Below, piece by piece: positions 1 to 6,247 of a DNA stretch of 11,631 nt (within the stretch, counting starts at the first letter, position 1; each line of letters opens with the position of its first letter). The stretch covers positions 1 through 11,631 of the forward strand of contig JANNXI010000192.1 of the NCBI GenBank assembly GCA_031409495.1, in the 5' to 3' direction. Position numbers and translations under genes: made by a program. This stretch comes from JANMDR01 sp031409495 (GTDB lineage Bacteria; Pseudomonadota; Gammaproteobacteria; Burkholderiales; Usitatibacteraceae). The notes under the pieces are model-generated. The model saw nothing but the letters and a program-made list of their open reading frames with translations, ran no database searches and was not told the DNA's origin.

Positions 1-1
1 A

Positions 2-415
2 ATTGATGTGTACCCCGACGAGCTCCGGGATGAGACAGCGCCGCCAGCAGCGCCTGCAAAAGATGTACAGCCAGCGCGTTTCGTCATGGCGGGCTACCAA
101 CAACTGGTGCGTGGCGAACCGTTTCGCGCCAAATTTAGAAATAGCTTCATCACGCCCGAGCCACTACCACCAAATGAAGTCGTGAAGCTTAAATTTGACA
201 TGCCCGACGTCTATCACACCTTCCGTCGCGGCCACAAAATAATGGTGCAAATACAAAGCTCATGGTTTCCGCTGGTGGATTTAAATCCACAAAAATTTGT
301 GCGCATTCCAGATGCAAAGGCAACTGATTTTCAGTCGGCAACACAGCGTGTATACCGCCAAGGTTCCCAGGCAAGCTATTTAGAAATGGGTGTCATGCCG
401 AAAATTGGGCAGTAA
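2..415 (+). CDS. CocE/NonD-type alpha/beta hydrolase, C-terminal fragment (5' end outside window)
   Basis: The reading frame is open from the first bases of the window (codons for Ile-Asp-Val-Tyr-Pro-Asp) to TAA at 413-415, giving about 137 residues with no start of its own; the GTG at 8 is internal. The opening IDVYPDE and the later HTFRRGHKIMVQIQSSWFP and DLNPQ are typical of the jelly-roll C-terminal domain of X-Pro dipeptidyl-peptidase/CocE/NonD hydrolases, which act as serine esterases or peptidases. The ending, with RVYRQGSQASYLEMGVMP, fits the last strand of that domain. The catalytic Ser-Asp-His domain would lie upstream and cannot be seen, so the substrate is unknown. The next gene, icd, begins 179 bases later and has its own promoter-like sequence, so the two are probably separate units. 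The family call is fairly secure; a specific activity is not. Confidence 0.82.
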   Translation: MDVYPDELRDETAPPAAPAKDVQPARFVMAGYQQLVRGEPFRAKFRNSFITPEPLPPNEVVKLKFDMPDVYHTFRRGHKIMVQIQSSWFPLVDLNPQKFVRIPDAKATDFQSATQRVYRQGSQASYLEMGVMPKIGQ

Positions 416-456
416 TTTTTCTTAGGGCAAGCTGAACCGCGAATAGCACAATAGCC

Positions 457-472
457 AGCGAGTGCACTCGCT
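457..472. promoter_or_regulatory. Perfect 16-bp palindrome upstream of icd (operator or terminator stem)
   Basis: The sequence agcgagtgcactcgct is a perfect inverted repeat with no spacer. As RNA it can fold into a 6-bp stem with a TGCA loop followed by a weak T-rich tail (ttgtt), so it could end transcription of the upstream hydrolase gene, which stops 41 bases earlier. As DNA it lies directly upstream of an extended -10 element, where the -35 contact would be, so it could also be the binding site of a dimeric regulator of icd. The sequence alone does not decide between these roles. Confidence 0.45.
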
Positions 473-473
473 T

Positions 474-482
474 TGTTATAAT
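474..482 (+). promoter_or_regulatory. Probable extended -10 promoter of icd
   Basis: The stretch TGtTATAAT is a perfect consensus -10 hexamer (477-482) with the TG of an extended -10 element. No good -35 box lies 16-18 bases upstream, which is tolerated in extended -10 promoters. Transcription would start near 489-490 and leave a 5' leader of about 105 bases before the icd start codon. It overlaps the right edge of the region containing the 16-bp palindrome. Confidence 0.5.
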
Positions 483-594
483 TGATGGCTGTCAGTTTTA
501 GGTTACGGTTTTAGAGCAAATTGCATAAACGATCATTCCAACTTTTTCAACGGGTCACCCACGGGTGCCAAACAAACGCTTAAGGAGCATTCGC

Positions 595-1809
595 ATGGCA
601 AAAATTAAAGTAAAAAATCCGATTGTCGAGATGGATGGCGATGAAATGACGCGCATTATTTGGCAGATGATTCGTGAAAAACTGATTTTGCCGTATTTGG
701 ATGTTGATCTGAAATATTATGATCTTGGTATGGAAAGCCGTGATGCAACCAATGACCAAATCACGATTGATTCCGCCAATGCCACTTTGCAATACGGCGT
801 CGCCGTTAAATGCGCGACCATTACACCAGACGAAGCGCGCGTAAAAGAGTTTAATTTGAAGCAAATGTGGAAGAGCCCAAATGGCACTATCCGCAATATT
901 TTAGATGGCACTATCTTCCGCGAGCCAATTATTTGTCAGAATGTGCCACGTTTAGTAGGCCATTGGGATAAGCCCGTGGTGATTGGCCGTCACGGATTTG
1001 GCGATCAGTATCGCGCAACTGAAATTAAATTTGATTCGCCAGGTACGTTAAAACTTATTTTTACGCCAGCGGATGGTTCAGCACCTGTAGAAAAAGAAGT
1101 ATTTAAGGCGCCGGCTGCGGGTGTCGCGATGTCAATGTATAACCTTGATGAATCAATCAAAGGGTTTGCACGCGCCTGTTTAAATTATGGGTTGAACCGC
1201 AATTTCCCTGTGTATTTGTCGACTAAAAATACGATTTTGAAAGTGTATGATGGCCGCTTTAAGAATATCTTCCAAGAGATTTTTGACACGGAATTTGCTG
1301 ACAAATTTGCCGCTGCCGGGTTAACTTATGAGCATCGTTTAATCGATGATATGGTTGCTGCAAACATGAAATGGTCTGGTGGTTATTTGTGGGCCTGTAA
1401 AAATTACGATGGTGATGTGCAGTCTGACACTGTGGCACAGGGCTATGGTTCGCTCGGGTTGATGACGTCAGTTTTGATGTCACCTGACGGCAAAACAGTT
1501 GAATCAGAAGCCGCTCACGGTACCGTGACGCGTCATTACCGTATGCACCAGCAGGGGAAGCCAACATCCACCAACCCTATTGCCTCTATCTACGCATGGA
1601 CACGTGGTCTAGCTTATCGCGGCAAAATGGACGGTACGCCAGAGGTTGAATCCTTTGCCCATACGCTAGAAAAAGTGTGTGTTGATGTGGTTGAATCAGG
1701 CCGCATGACGAAAGACTTAGCGATTTTAATTCGCCCTGATCATCCGTATTTAACGACTGAAGAATTTTTGGAAGCCGTAAATGCAGAAATGAAACTGCGC
1801 ATGGCGTAG
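595..1809 (+). CDS. icd: NADP-dependent isocitrate dehydrogenase, dimeric eukaryote-like type
   Basis: Catalyses oxidative decarboxylation of isocitrate to 2-oxoglutarate with NADP+ in the cytoplasm (TCA cycle). The 404-residue protein begins MAKIKVKNPIVEMDGDEMTR and belongs to the type II homodimeric family of mitochondrial/cytosolic eukaryotic enzymes, not the E. coli Icd type. Substrate-binding residues fall at the same numbers as in human IDH1: Ser94 and Asn96 in KSPNGTIR, Arg100, Arg109, Arg132 in GRHGFGDQ, and Tyr139. The metal-binding LIDDMVA segment and the nucleotide-binding EAAHGTVTRHYR segment are both intact. The ATG at 595 is preceded by aaggag at 582-587 with a suitable spacing, so the longer frame from GTG 565 is not needed. 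An extended -10 promoter lies upstream. The gene appears monocistronic, since the next gene is 112 bases away behind a hairpin. Confidence 0.97.
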   Translation: MAKIKVKNPIVEMDGDEMTRIIWQMIREKLILPYLDVDLKYYDLGMESRDATNDQITIDSANATLQYGVAVKCATITPDEARVKEFNLKQMWKSPNGTIRNILDGTIFREPIICQNVPRLVGHWDKPVVIGRHGFGDQYRATEIKFDSPGTLKLIFTPADGSAPVEKEVFKAPAAGVAMSMYNLDESIKGFARACLNYGLNRNFPVYLSTKNTILKVYDGRFKNIFQEIFDTEFADKFAAAGLTYEHRLIDDMVAANMKWSGGYLWACKNYDGDVQSDTVAQGYGSLGLMTSVLMSPDGKTVESEAAHGTVTRHYRMHQQGKPTSTNPIASIYAWTRGLAYRGKMDGTPEVESFAHTLEKVCVDVVESGRMTKDLAILIRPDHPYLTTEEFLEAVNAEMKLRMA

Positions 1810-1841
1810 TAGTATTAAAACCTGATTAAGCAATTTTTTTG

Positions 1842-1889
1842 CGGCAACTTTTGGCTTAGGTAGATAATCTAAGATTTCAGAAGTTGCCG
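1842..1889 (+). terminator. Hairpin after icd (possible terminator or leader structure)
   Basis: A 9-bp stem, cggcaactt (1842-1850) with aagttgccg (1881-1889), encloses a second 5-bp stem, cttag (1855-1859) with ctaag (1869-1873). It lies 32 bases after the icd stop. The downstream sequence is only moderately T-rich (tatttcattt), and the T7 run lies before the stem, so this is not a textbook intrinsic terminator. It could instead be a structured leader of the redoxin gene, whose start is 33 bases further on. Confidence 0.45.
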
Positions 1890-1921
1890 TATTTCATTTA
1901 ATTTAAAGGGGAATGTTTGTC

Positions 1922-2615
1922 ATGAAATTATTTTTAAGCCTCACCGCAATAGCTGCTTCGCTTGCTGCAACCAGCGCAATGGCATTAGCAACAGTTGGAC
2001 AGCCTGCGCCCGAATTGTCGCTTACCGATGTAAACGGTAAAGCCGTGAAGTTGTCTGACTTTAAAGGCAAAAAAGTGGTGTTGGAATGGACAAATCCCGG
2101 GTGCCCATTTGTTGTTAAGCACTACGACACCAATAACATGCAGGGTTTGCAGAATAAATACGATGCTAAAGATACCGTTTGGCTAAGCGTAAATTCCACG
2201 ACAAAAACGCACCAAGATTACATGAGCAACGATAAACTCAAGACTCACATCGATGCGAAAAAAGCCACACCGGATGCCTACTTATTGATCCGGCCCGATG
2301 AAGTATAAAACCTGCACTGTTTGTTGAGTCGAAGTCAGTAGCAAAAACTAACGACTTCAACGGGCCGAAGCAATAGTTGATGCCGATGGTGCGGCCGGTA
2401 AGGCTTACGGCGCTAAAACTACGCCGCATATGTTTGTGATTAACCCAATGGGTTTAGTGGTTTATGCCGGTGCGATTGATGACAAGCCAACCGCTAAAAA
2501 AGAAGACGTAACCGGTGCTAAAAACTATGTTGTGGCTGCTTTGGATGACTTAAAGGCGGGTAAGCCTGTGGCAATAGCCAACACCAAGCCTTATGGTTGC
2601 AGCGTTAAATATTAG
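1922..2615 (+). pseudogene. Secreted redoxin (AhpC/TSA, thioredoxin-like) gene split by a small inverted-repeat element
   Basis: The 5' part (1922-2284) encodes a signal peptide (residues 1-21, ending SAMA) and a thioredoxin-fold redoxin domain with VGQPAPELSLTDVNGK and NPGCPFVVKHY, the peroxidatic-type cysteine being Cys61. Translation then enters an inserted element, adds seven foreign residues and stops at 2306-2308. The 3' part continues in another frame from 2376 with VDADGAAGKAYGAKTTPH and ends PYGCSVKY at 2613-2615, a C-terminus I recognise in this redoxin family. Deleting 91 bases (element plus one TA) joins the parts as AYLVDADGAAGKAYG and gives an intact 200-residue periplasmic protein. 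I chose ATG 1922 because AAAGGGG (1905-1911) is too close to ATG 1913. As it stands, a product of about 128 residues lacking the last third is expected, probably non-functional. An internal ATG at 2430 has no clear ribosome binding site. Confidence 0.88.
2285..2373. mobile_element. MITE-like element, 89 bp, inverted termini, TA target duplication
   Basis: The 20-bp ends 2285-2304 and 2354-2373 are inverted repeats matching at 17 of 20 positions; the core cggcccgatgaagt pairs with acttcaacgggccg with one mismatch. TA lies immediately outside each end (2283-2284 and 2374-2375), and removing the element with one TA restores the interrupted redoxin frame. TA duplication with short inverted termini is the hallmark of Tc1/mariner-IS630 transposition, and non-autonomous bacterial elements such as Neisseria Correia repeats share this layout. 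The interior has no coding capacity. It contains a further hairpin, gaagtcagtag (2331-2341) with ctaacgacttc (2348-2358), loop caaaaa, which competes for the right terminus. No transposase lies in the window, so mobilisation would have to be in trans. The family name is an inference. Confidence 0.82.
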
Positions 2616-2631
2616 TAAGTCATTTGAGGTA

Positions 2632-2670
2632 AAAAAACGGCTAAGCGCAAATAGCGTTTAGCCGTTTTTT
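2632..2670. terminator. Bidirectional intrinsic terminator between redoxin and crp-like genes
   Basis: The arms aaaaaacggctaagcgc (2632-2648) and gcgtttagccgtttttt (2654-2670) pair over 17 positions with one G-T wobble around the loop aaata. The A-run on the left and T-run on the right supply a U-tract in either direction, so the hairpin can end both the redoxin transcript (stop at 2615) and the convergent regulator transcript (stop at 2756). Confidence 0.9.
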
Positions 2671-2692
2671 ATGGTGCTTCACAATTTAAATT

Positions 2693-2772
2693 GATCTCGT
2701 CTCAGGCAAACAAACGCGAATTAAATCGATCGCGTCTCAGGTAAACGAACGCGAATCAAATCGATCGCGTCT
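2693..2772. repeat. 35-bp tandem direct repeat (two full units plus partial) at the 3' end of the Crp/Fnr gene
   Basis: Unit 1 (2693-2727) and unit 2 (2728-2762) differ at only 4 of 35 positions, and a third partial copy (gatcgcgtct) begins at 2763 inside the coding region. The repeat therefore includes the last codons and stop of the regulator gene (minus strand, Thr-Arg-Ser-Ile-stop). The simplest reading is a tandem duplication of the gene's 3' end followed by slight divergence. It lies between the regulator stop and the terminator. Confidence 0.85.
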
Positions 2773-3418
2773 GATAAAGCGACGCTAAATTGTCATCCAA
2801 TATCGTGATGGATCGTCGCTGTACTTCGATGAAGCCCTGCTCGGTTAAATCCTTCAGCGTGCGGTTTACCATTTCGCGCGATGCACCGATCATTGAACCT
2901 AAATCCTTTTGCGTAAGCTGCTCGCCGACAATTTTGCGCCCATTCGATACAATCGCCAACTCCATCAGCACCCGCGAAACGCGTGCCGAAATATCCATTA
3001 ACGCCAGCGTGCTAATTTTGCGGTCAGCATCGCGTAGACGCTGCGCTAAGGTTGCCATCACGCGGCGGGCAATGTCGGGCGAGCGGTCTAGGCAGCGTTG
3101 AAAGGCGCTGTAGGACAGCACTTGCAGATGGCACATTTCTAAGGCGACAACGGTAGCTGATCGTGTTTCTTGATCAAATAATGGAATCTCACCAAAAAAT
3201 TCTCCGGCGCCCAGTGTTTTTAAAGTCACTTCGCGGCCTTGGTCGTCGGTCATATACACCTTAACGCGCCCAGCTGCGATCACAAATAGTGAATCGGCTT
3301 TGCCGCCTTGTTTTACGATGATGTCGCCTTTATTAACCACAAATAGCGCCGCATGCGCACTAATACTGGCAAGGTGGTTTGCTTCCATTTTTGAAAATAA
3401 TGGGATGACATTGAGCAC
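2756..3418 (-). CDS. Crp/Fnr-family transcriptional regulator
   Basis: A 220-residue DNA-binding regulator. Residues about 5-110 form the cyclic-nucleotide-binding beta-roll, with DIIVKQGGKADSLFVIAAGRVKVY and a phosphate-binding-cassette-like FFGEIPLFDQETRSATVVA (Gly76, Glu77, Arg86, Ser87), so a cAMP-like ligand is possible. Residues about 115-150 are the dimer helix. Residues 168-197 (LTQKDLGSMIGASREMVNRTL) form a winged helix-turn-helix. The cysteine cluster of oxygen-sensing FNR is absent; only Cys96 and Cys109 are seen. The start is GTG at 3416-3418: an in-frame TAG lies just upstream and agga precedes at a workable distance. The next ATG (residue 11) would cut into the conserved IPLFSKM segment. 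The gene stands alone, convergent with the redoxin gene, and its C-terminal codons lie in a 35-bp tandem repeat. Its targets are not evident. Confidence 0.92.
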   Translation of the reverse strand: MLNVIPLFSKMEANHLASISAHAALFVVNKGDIIVKQGGKADSLFVIAAGRVKVYMTDDQGREVTLKTLGAGEFFGEIPLFDQETRSATVVALEMCHLQVLSYSAFQRCLDRSPDIARRVMATLAQRLRDADRKISTLALMDISARVSRVLMELAIVSNGRKIVGEQLTQKDLGSMIGASREMVNRTLKDLTEQGFIEVQRRSITILDDNLASLYQTRSI

Positions 3419-3521
3419 AATATATTCCTAGGGCGCGAGATGCTTGCTTTTTAGCGACATAATCAATGTTTTAATTCTACGCCATTGCGTGCATTGCGGC
3501 GTTAATCCTTGTGTGTTGGCA

Positions 3522-4208
3522 TCACGCAAGCACCTGATTGCGCAACGACTCTTGGGCCAGTCGGCCTCGGCACCAATTGCTCGTGATGTCTTTTAGCACG
3601 TTCAAGCGCCCGTGAAAAAAATGTTCACCATCAGGAATTACCGTTACCGGCAAGCCTTGTGGCCGCGCCCAGTTCATTACTTCTTCAAGTGCCACAGTAT
3701 CGTCTTTATCACCATGCACTATTAAGCTGCTCAGCGCGACGTTTGGGGGTGTTTCACCGCCAAAGCGCTGCCACATCGCTGGGGCAACCAGCGCGCAATG
3801 CATGGGACGCGTGGCAGTATTCGGCAACTGTTCTTGCGAAGCCACATCCATCTGCGCGCGCAACATCACCGCGCCACCGAACGAAAAGCCCGCAATAAAC
3901 AGCGGCAAAGCTGGCCAATCTGTTGTGGCCGCGCTAATTACTTGGATCGCATCGCGCACTTCCCCCGGCCCGTCATCGTGCACACCTTCGCTTTTGCCAA
4001 CACCGCGAAAATTAAACCGCCATACTGTTACGCCGCACTCATTGAACGCGCGCATTAACGTCGTGACGACTTTGTTGTCCATCGAGCCGCTAAAGAGTGG
4101 GTGGGGGTGGGCGATGACGGCGATACCGTTGGGCTCTGCTACTGCACTTACTGCTACTTCAATATTGCCCGCTTCGCCAGCCAAGCCTAAACGCATGGTT
4201 TCGCTCAT
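3522..4208 (-). CDS. Alpha/beta hydrolase (COG2945-like)
   Basis: A 228-residue cytoplasmic alpha/beta hydrolase. The sequence shows an oxyanion-side motif AHPHPLFSGSMDNK (33-46), RFNFRGVGKSEG (64-75), the nucleophile elbow GFSFGG with Ser109, an acid in HGDKDDTV (165-172) and a candidate catalytic histidine His196 in GEHFFHG. The HPHPLFGGTMDNKVV-type segment is characteristic of the COG2945 group of small proteobacterial hydrolases with unknown natural substrate. It is the last gene of the minus-strand series and begins 5 bases after the ferredoxin stop; gaggg within the ferredoxin 3' end serves as its ribosome binding site. This close spacing implies co-translation with the ferredoxin. An esterase or thioesterase role is possible but unproven. 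Confidence 0.9.
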   Translation of the reverse strand: MSETMRLGLAGEAGNIEVAVSAVAEPNGIAVIAHPHPLFSGSMDNKVVTTLMRAFNECGVTVWRFNFRGVGKSEGVHDDGPGEVRDAIQVISAATTDWPALPLFIAGFSFGGAVMLRAQMDVASQEQLPNTATRPMHCALVAPAMWQRFGGETPPNVALSSLIVHGDKDDTVALEEVMNWARPQGLPVTVIPDGEHFFHGRLNVLKDITSNWCRGRLAQESLRNQVLA

Positions 4209-4213
4209 GCGAG

Positions 4214-4537
4214 TTATACCCTCAAACGGTCAACGATGCGACCGTGTTGAATGTGTTCCGAAATGATTTCATCAATATCGGATTTGTCCACATAGGTGTA
4301 CCAAACACCCTCTGGATACACTACTAACACTGGGCCTAATTCGCAGCGGTCAAGGCAGCCTGCGGTGTTTATCCGTACGCGGCCCTCACCGCTAATGTTG
4401 AGTGCTTTTATACGGTCTTTGGCATAGCCGCGCATGGCTTCAGCCTTAAAATCTTGGCAGCAGCCCTCGCCTTCTTTGCGCTGGTTGGTGCAAAAAAATA
4501 CGTGCTTCTCAAAATAAGGTGTGCTAGAGATGGCCAT
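4214..4537 (-). CDS. Thioredoxin-like [2Fe-2S] ferredoxin
   Basis: A 107-residue electron-transfer protein with the thioredoxin-like [2Fe-2S] fold. The cluster ligands are visible as Cys16 (HVFFCTNQR), Cys26 or Cys27 (GEGCCQDF), and Cys61 plus Cys65 (NTAGCLDRCELGPVLVVYPEGVWY). This matches the C-x(n)-C...C-x3-C pattern of the family that includes the NuoE C-terminal domain and the Azotobacter/Aquifex ferredoxins. Length is normal for the single-domain form. It lies between the VanZ-like gene (35 bases upstream) and the alpha/beta hydrolase (5 bases downstream). The ribosome binding site is weak (gaag-like), suggesting coupling to upstream translation. Its redox partner is not evident. Confidence 0.93.
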   Translation of the reverse strand: MAISSTPYFEKHVFFCTNQRKEGEGCCQDFKAEAMRGYAKDRIKALNISGEGRVRINTAGCLDRCELGPVLVVYPEGVWYTYVDKSDIDEIISEHIQHGRIVDRLRV

Positions 4538-4572
4538 AAATAGGGGTTCTTCAAGGTGTTTTAGGGATTAAA

Positions 4573-5682
4573 TCAACGTTCGGCGGTGCTTATTGCATTG
4601 TTCAAGCGATCACTAATAAAGCAGTAGGCTAAGAATACTAGCGCCAACAAAGGCCAAGTTTCATGCAAGTAACGCGTTAGGCTATTGAAGTTACTCAGTT
4701 GCCCATACTGCCAATTAAAGAGCTGTAACGTGGCTTCGACCGGATCGTAAATACTGCTCAGTTTTGACATTAAGCCGCCTGCAAAAACCAATAGCGTCGC
4801 CACAAACAAGCGTGTGCCAAATTGTAACCGCAATAAATACACGGCTATAACTAAGCCTGCCAATAACCCTGAAACTGAGGCAGGGCTAAGCCATTCTGTC
4901 GAAGCGCTAGCGCGCAACATAAAAGCTGCGGCACTTAGTTTTAACAACAAGCCAGTGAGCATTAGCGCCAATACGTACACAATTACTGCCCGGTCGGGTT
5001 TGAGTAATATGGACACAAACAACGCAAAGCCACAAACATTGAGCGCTACGCCGATGCCCTGCGGAACCAAATACAACGGATCATATGGATTGGATTGCCA
5101 GCTGTGGGTAAATTGATTAATTACATTACCCGCTTCAAAAAACGGAATGGCTGGGTTTGTTTGGGCTAGCAGCCACCCTAAGACCAACATGAGGCCAATA
5201 TCGGCGCTGTTAGTGCCTAAAACGCTGCGGCGACGCCATTGCACGGCGCGGCGCAACCAATGCTGGCCTAGTGGTGAAACGATAAGCAAAGCACCAATTA
5301 AGCCACCGCTTGCGTTTGCGCTTAGATCGATAGTGGAAGGCACACGCGAAACTAAAAAAAACTGCAGCGTTTCTAATCCCGTGCTCAGCAAAAAAGCGCT
5401 CGCCGTCGCCATCAATACCCGCAACCAAGCCGCGTCTCGGTGATTCCATAACGCGCATAAAATTGCGCCGAATGGCACATAGGCGACAACATTGAAGGCG
5501 ATATCGGCATTGCTATAAAAACGTGGCCATAGCGCAATGTTTAGCCTAGCCACATCAAAACCTTGCCAGCCATGGAAAGGATACAAACTGGCGTACGCTA
5601 GAAGTAACCCGTAAGCCCAGAGCGCCCCATTCCAGGGCTTATGGGGCGAAGGGAATGGCGTGAGGGGCGTCGACGATTGCAT
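4573..5682 (-). CDS. VanZ-like family membrane protein
   Basis: A 369-residue polytopic inner-membrane protein. The N-terminal 135 residues carry the VanZ-like domain: a helix around 20-36, SNADIAFNVVAYVPFGAILCAL (57-78), a helix around 87-102, then ETLQFFLVSRVPSTIDLSANASGGLIGALL (104-133), with the conserved Glu, Gln, Arg, Asp and Asn of the family. About five further hydrophobic segments follow (around 161-173, 207-227, 232-255, 268-285, 291-305, 343-357), so it is longer than a plain VanZ protein (usually 150-200 residues). VanZ itself is linked to low-level teicoplanin resistance, but the biochemical role of the family is unknown and resistance should not be assumed here. No clear ribosome binding site precedes the ATG. 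It lies 41 bases after the carbonic anhydrase stop in the same direction. Confidence 0.88.
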   Translation of the reverse strand: MQSSTPLTPFPSPHKPWNGALWAYGLLLAYASLYPFHGWQGFDVARLNIALWPRFYSNADIAFNVVAYVPFGAILCALWNHRDAAWLRVLMATASAFLLSTGLETLQFFLVSRVPSTIDLSANASGGLIGALLIVSPLGQHWLRRAVQWRRRSVLGTNSADIGLMLVLGWLLAQTNPAIPFFEAGNVINQFTHSWQSNPYDPLYLVPQGIGVALNVCGFALFVSILLKPDRAVIVYVLALMLTGLLLKLSAAAFMLRASASTEWLSPASVSGLLAGLVIAVYLLRLQFGTRLFVATLLVFAGGLMSKLSSIYDPVEATLQLFNWQYGQLSNFNSLTRYLHETWPLLALVFLAYCFISDRLNNAISTAER

Positions 5683-5723
5683 GGCGGCGTTGGATTGGTG
5701 TAAGCGCTGTGAAGGTGTTTAGA

Positions 5724-6245
5724 CTATGCTAACGCCGTTAAACCCACCAAATAGCGCTGCGCATTCTCAACATAGTGCTGCGAAATCCAGCGAATTTTAG
5801 CAACTTCTTCATCGCTCAGCTGGCGAACCACGCGCCCAGGTGAGCCCAACACTAACGAGCGATCAGGAATCACCTTGCCTTCCGCAATTAAACTATTCGC
5901 ACCAATCAAACACTCACGGCCGATCACAGCGCGGTTAAGCACCACGGCTTTGATGCCGATGAGCGAGCCTTCGCCCACATGACAACCGTGCACCATGGCC
6001 ATGTGGCCAATACTTACGTCACGCTCAAGCGTTAAGGCTAAGCCCGCGTCTGTGTGCAGTACGGCGTTATCTTGCACGTTTACGTTTTCGCCCAGCGTAA
6101 TGCGATGATTGTCGCCGCGAATCGTCACCCCAAACCATACGTTAGCATTAGCTTCGATCAACACATCACCAATCACGGCTGCATTGGGGGCAATAAAATT
6201 ATTGCCGCGCAAAGTGGGCGTTTTGTCACCAAGGGCGTAAAGCAT
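5724..6245 (-). CDS. Gamma-class carbonic anhydrase family protein
   Basis: A 173-residue left-handed beta-helix protein built of hexapeptide repeats. The three zinc-binding histidines expected for the gamma class are present: His64 (AVLHTDAG), and His81 and His86 (IGHMAMVHGC). Other family landmarks are NVWFGVTIRGD (35-45), NVQDNAVLH, SLIGIKAVVLN and GSPGRVVR. Proteins of this group, such as YrdA and CaiE homologues and archaeal Cam relatives, are trimers; some hydrate carbon dioxide and others have no proven activity. It starts 2 bases after the yajQ stop, with aggga in the yajQ tail as ribosome binding site, so the two genes are surely co-translated. Intact ligands suggest a functional metal site, but activity is inferred. 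Confidence 0.94.
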   Translation of the reverse strand: MLYALGDKTPTLRGNNFIAPNAAVIGDVLIEANANVWFGVTIRGDNHRITLGENVNVQDNAVLHTDAGLALTLERDVSIGHMAMVHGCHVGEGSLIGIKAVVLNRAVIGRECLIGANSLIAEGKVIPDRSLVLGSPGRVVRQLSDEEVAKIRWISQHYVENAQRYLVGLTALA

Positions 6246-6247
6246 GG

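Noticed and set aside
565..594. Longer icd start at GTG 565
   Set aside because: The aaggag ribosome binding site and the conserved N-terminus MAKIKVKNP both support ATG 595.
2300..2430. Redoxin break explained by a simple frameshift or sequencing error
   Set aside because: The interrupting 91 bases have inverted ends and a TA duplication, and removal restores the frame exactly; a base-level error would not produce this.
2693..2772. CRISPR-like array
   Set aside because: The repeats are directly adjacent with no unique spacers, and no cas genes are present.
3479..3502. Hairpin acgcc/ggcgt after the hydrolase as a terminator
   Set aside because: Only a 5-bp stem with a 14-base loop and no U-tract on the minus strand; too weak to call.
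3802..4266. 154-residue plus-strand frame opposite the alpha/beta hydrolase
   Set aside because: The minus strand carries clear catalytic motifs, and the plus-strand translation is low-information.
4573..5682. Glycopeptide-resistance gene because of the VanZ domain
   Set aside because: VanZ-like domains are common in bacteria without resistance, and no van genes are nearby.
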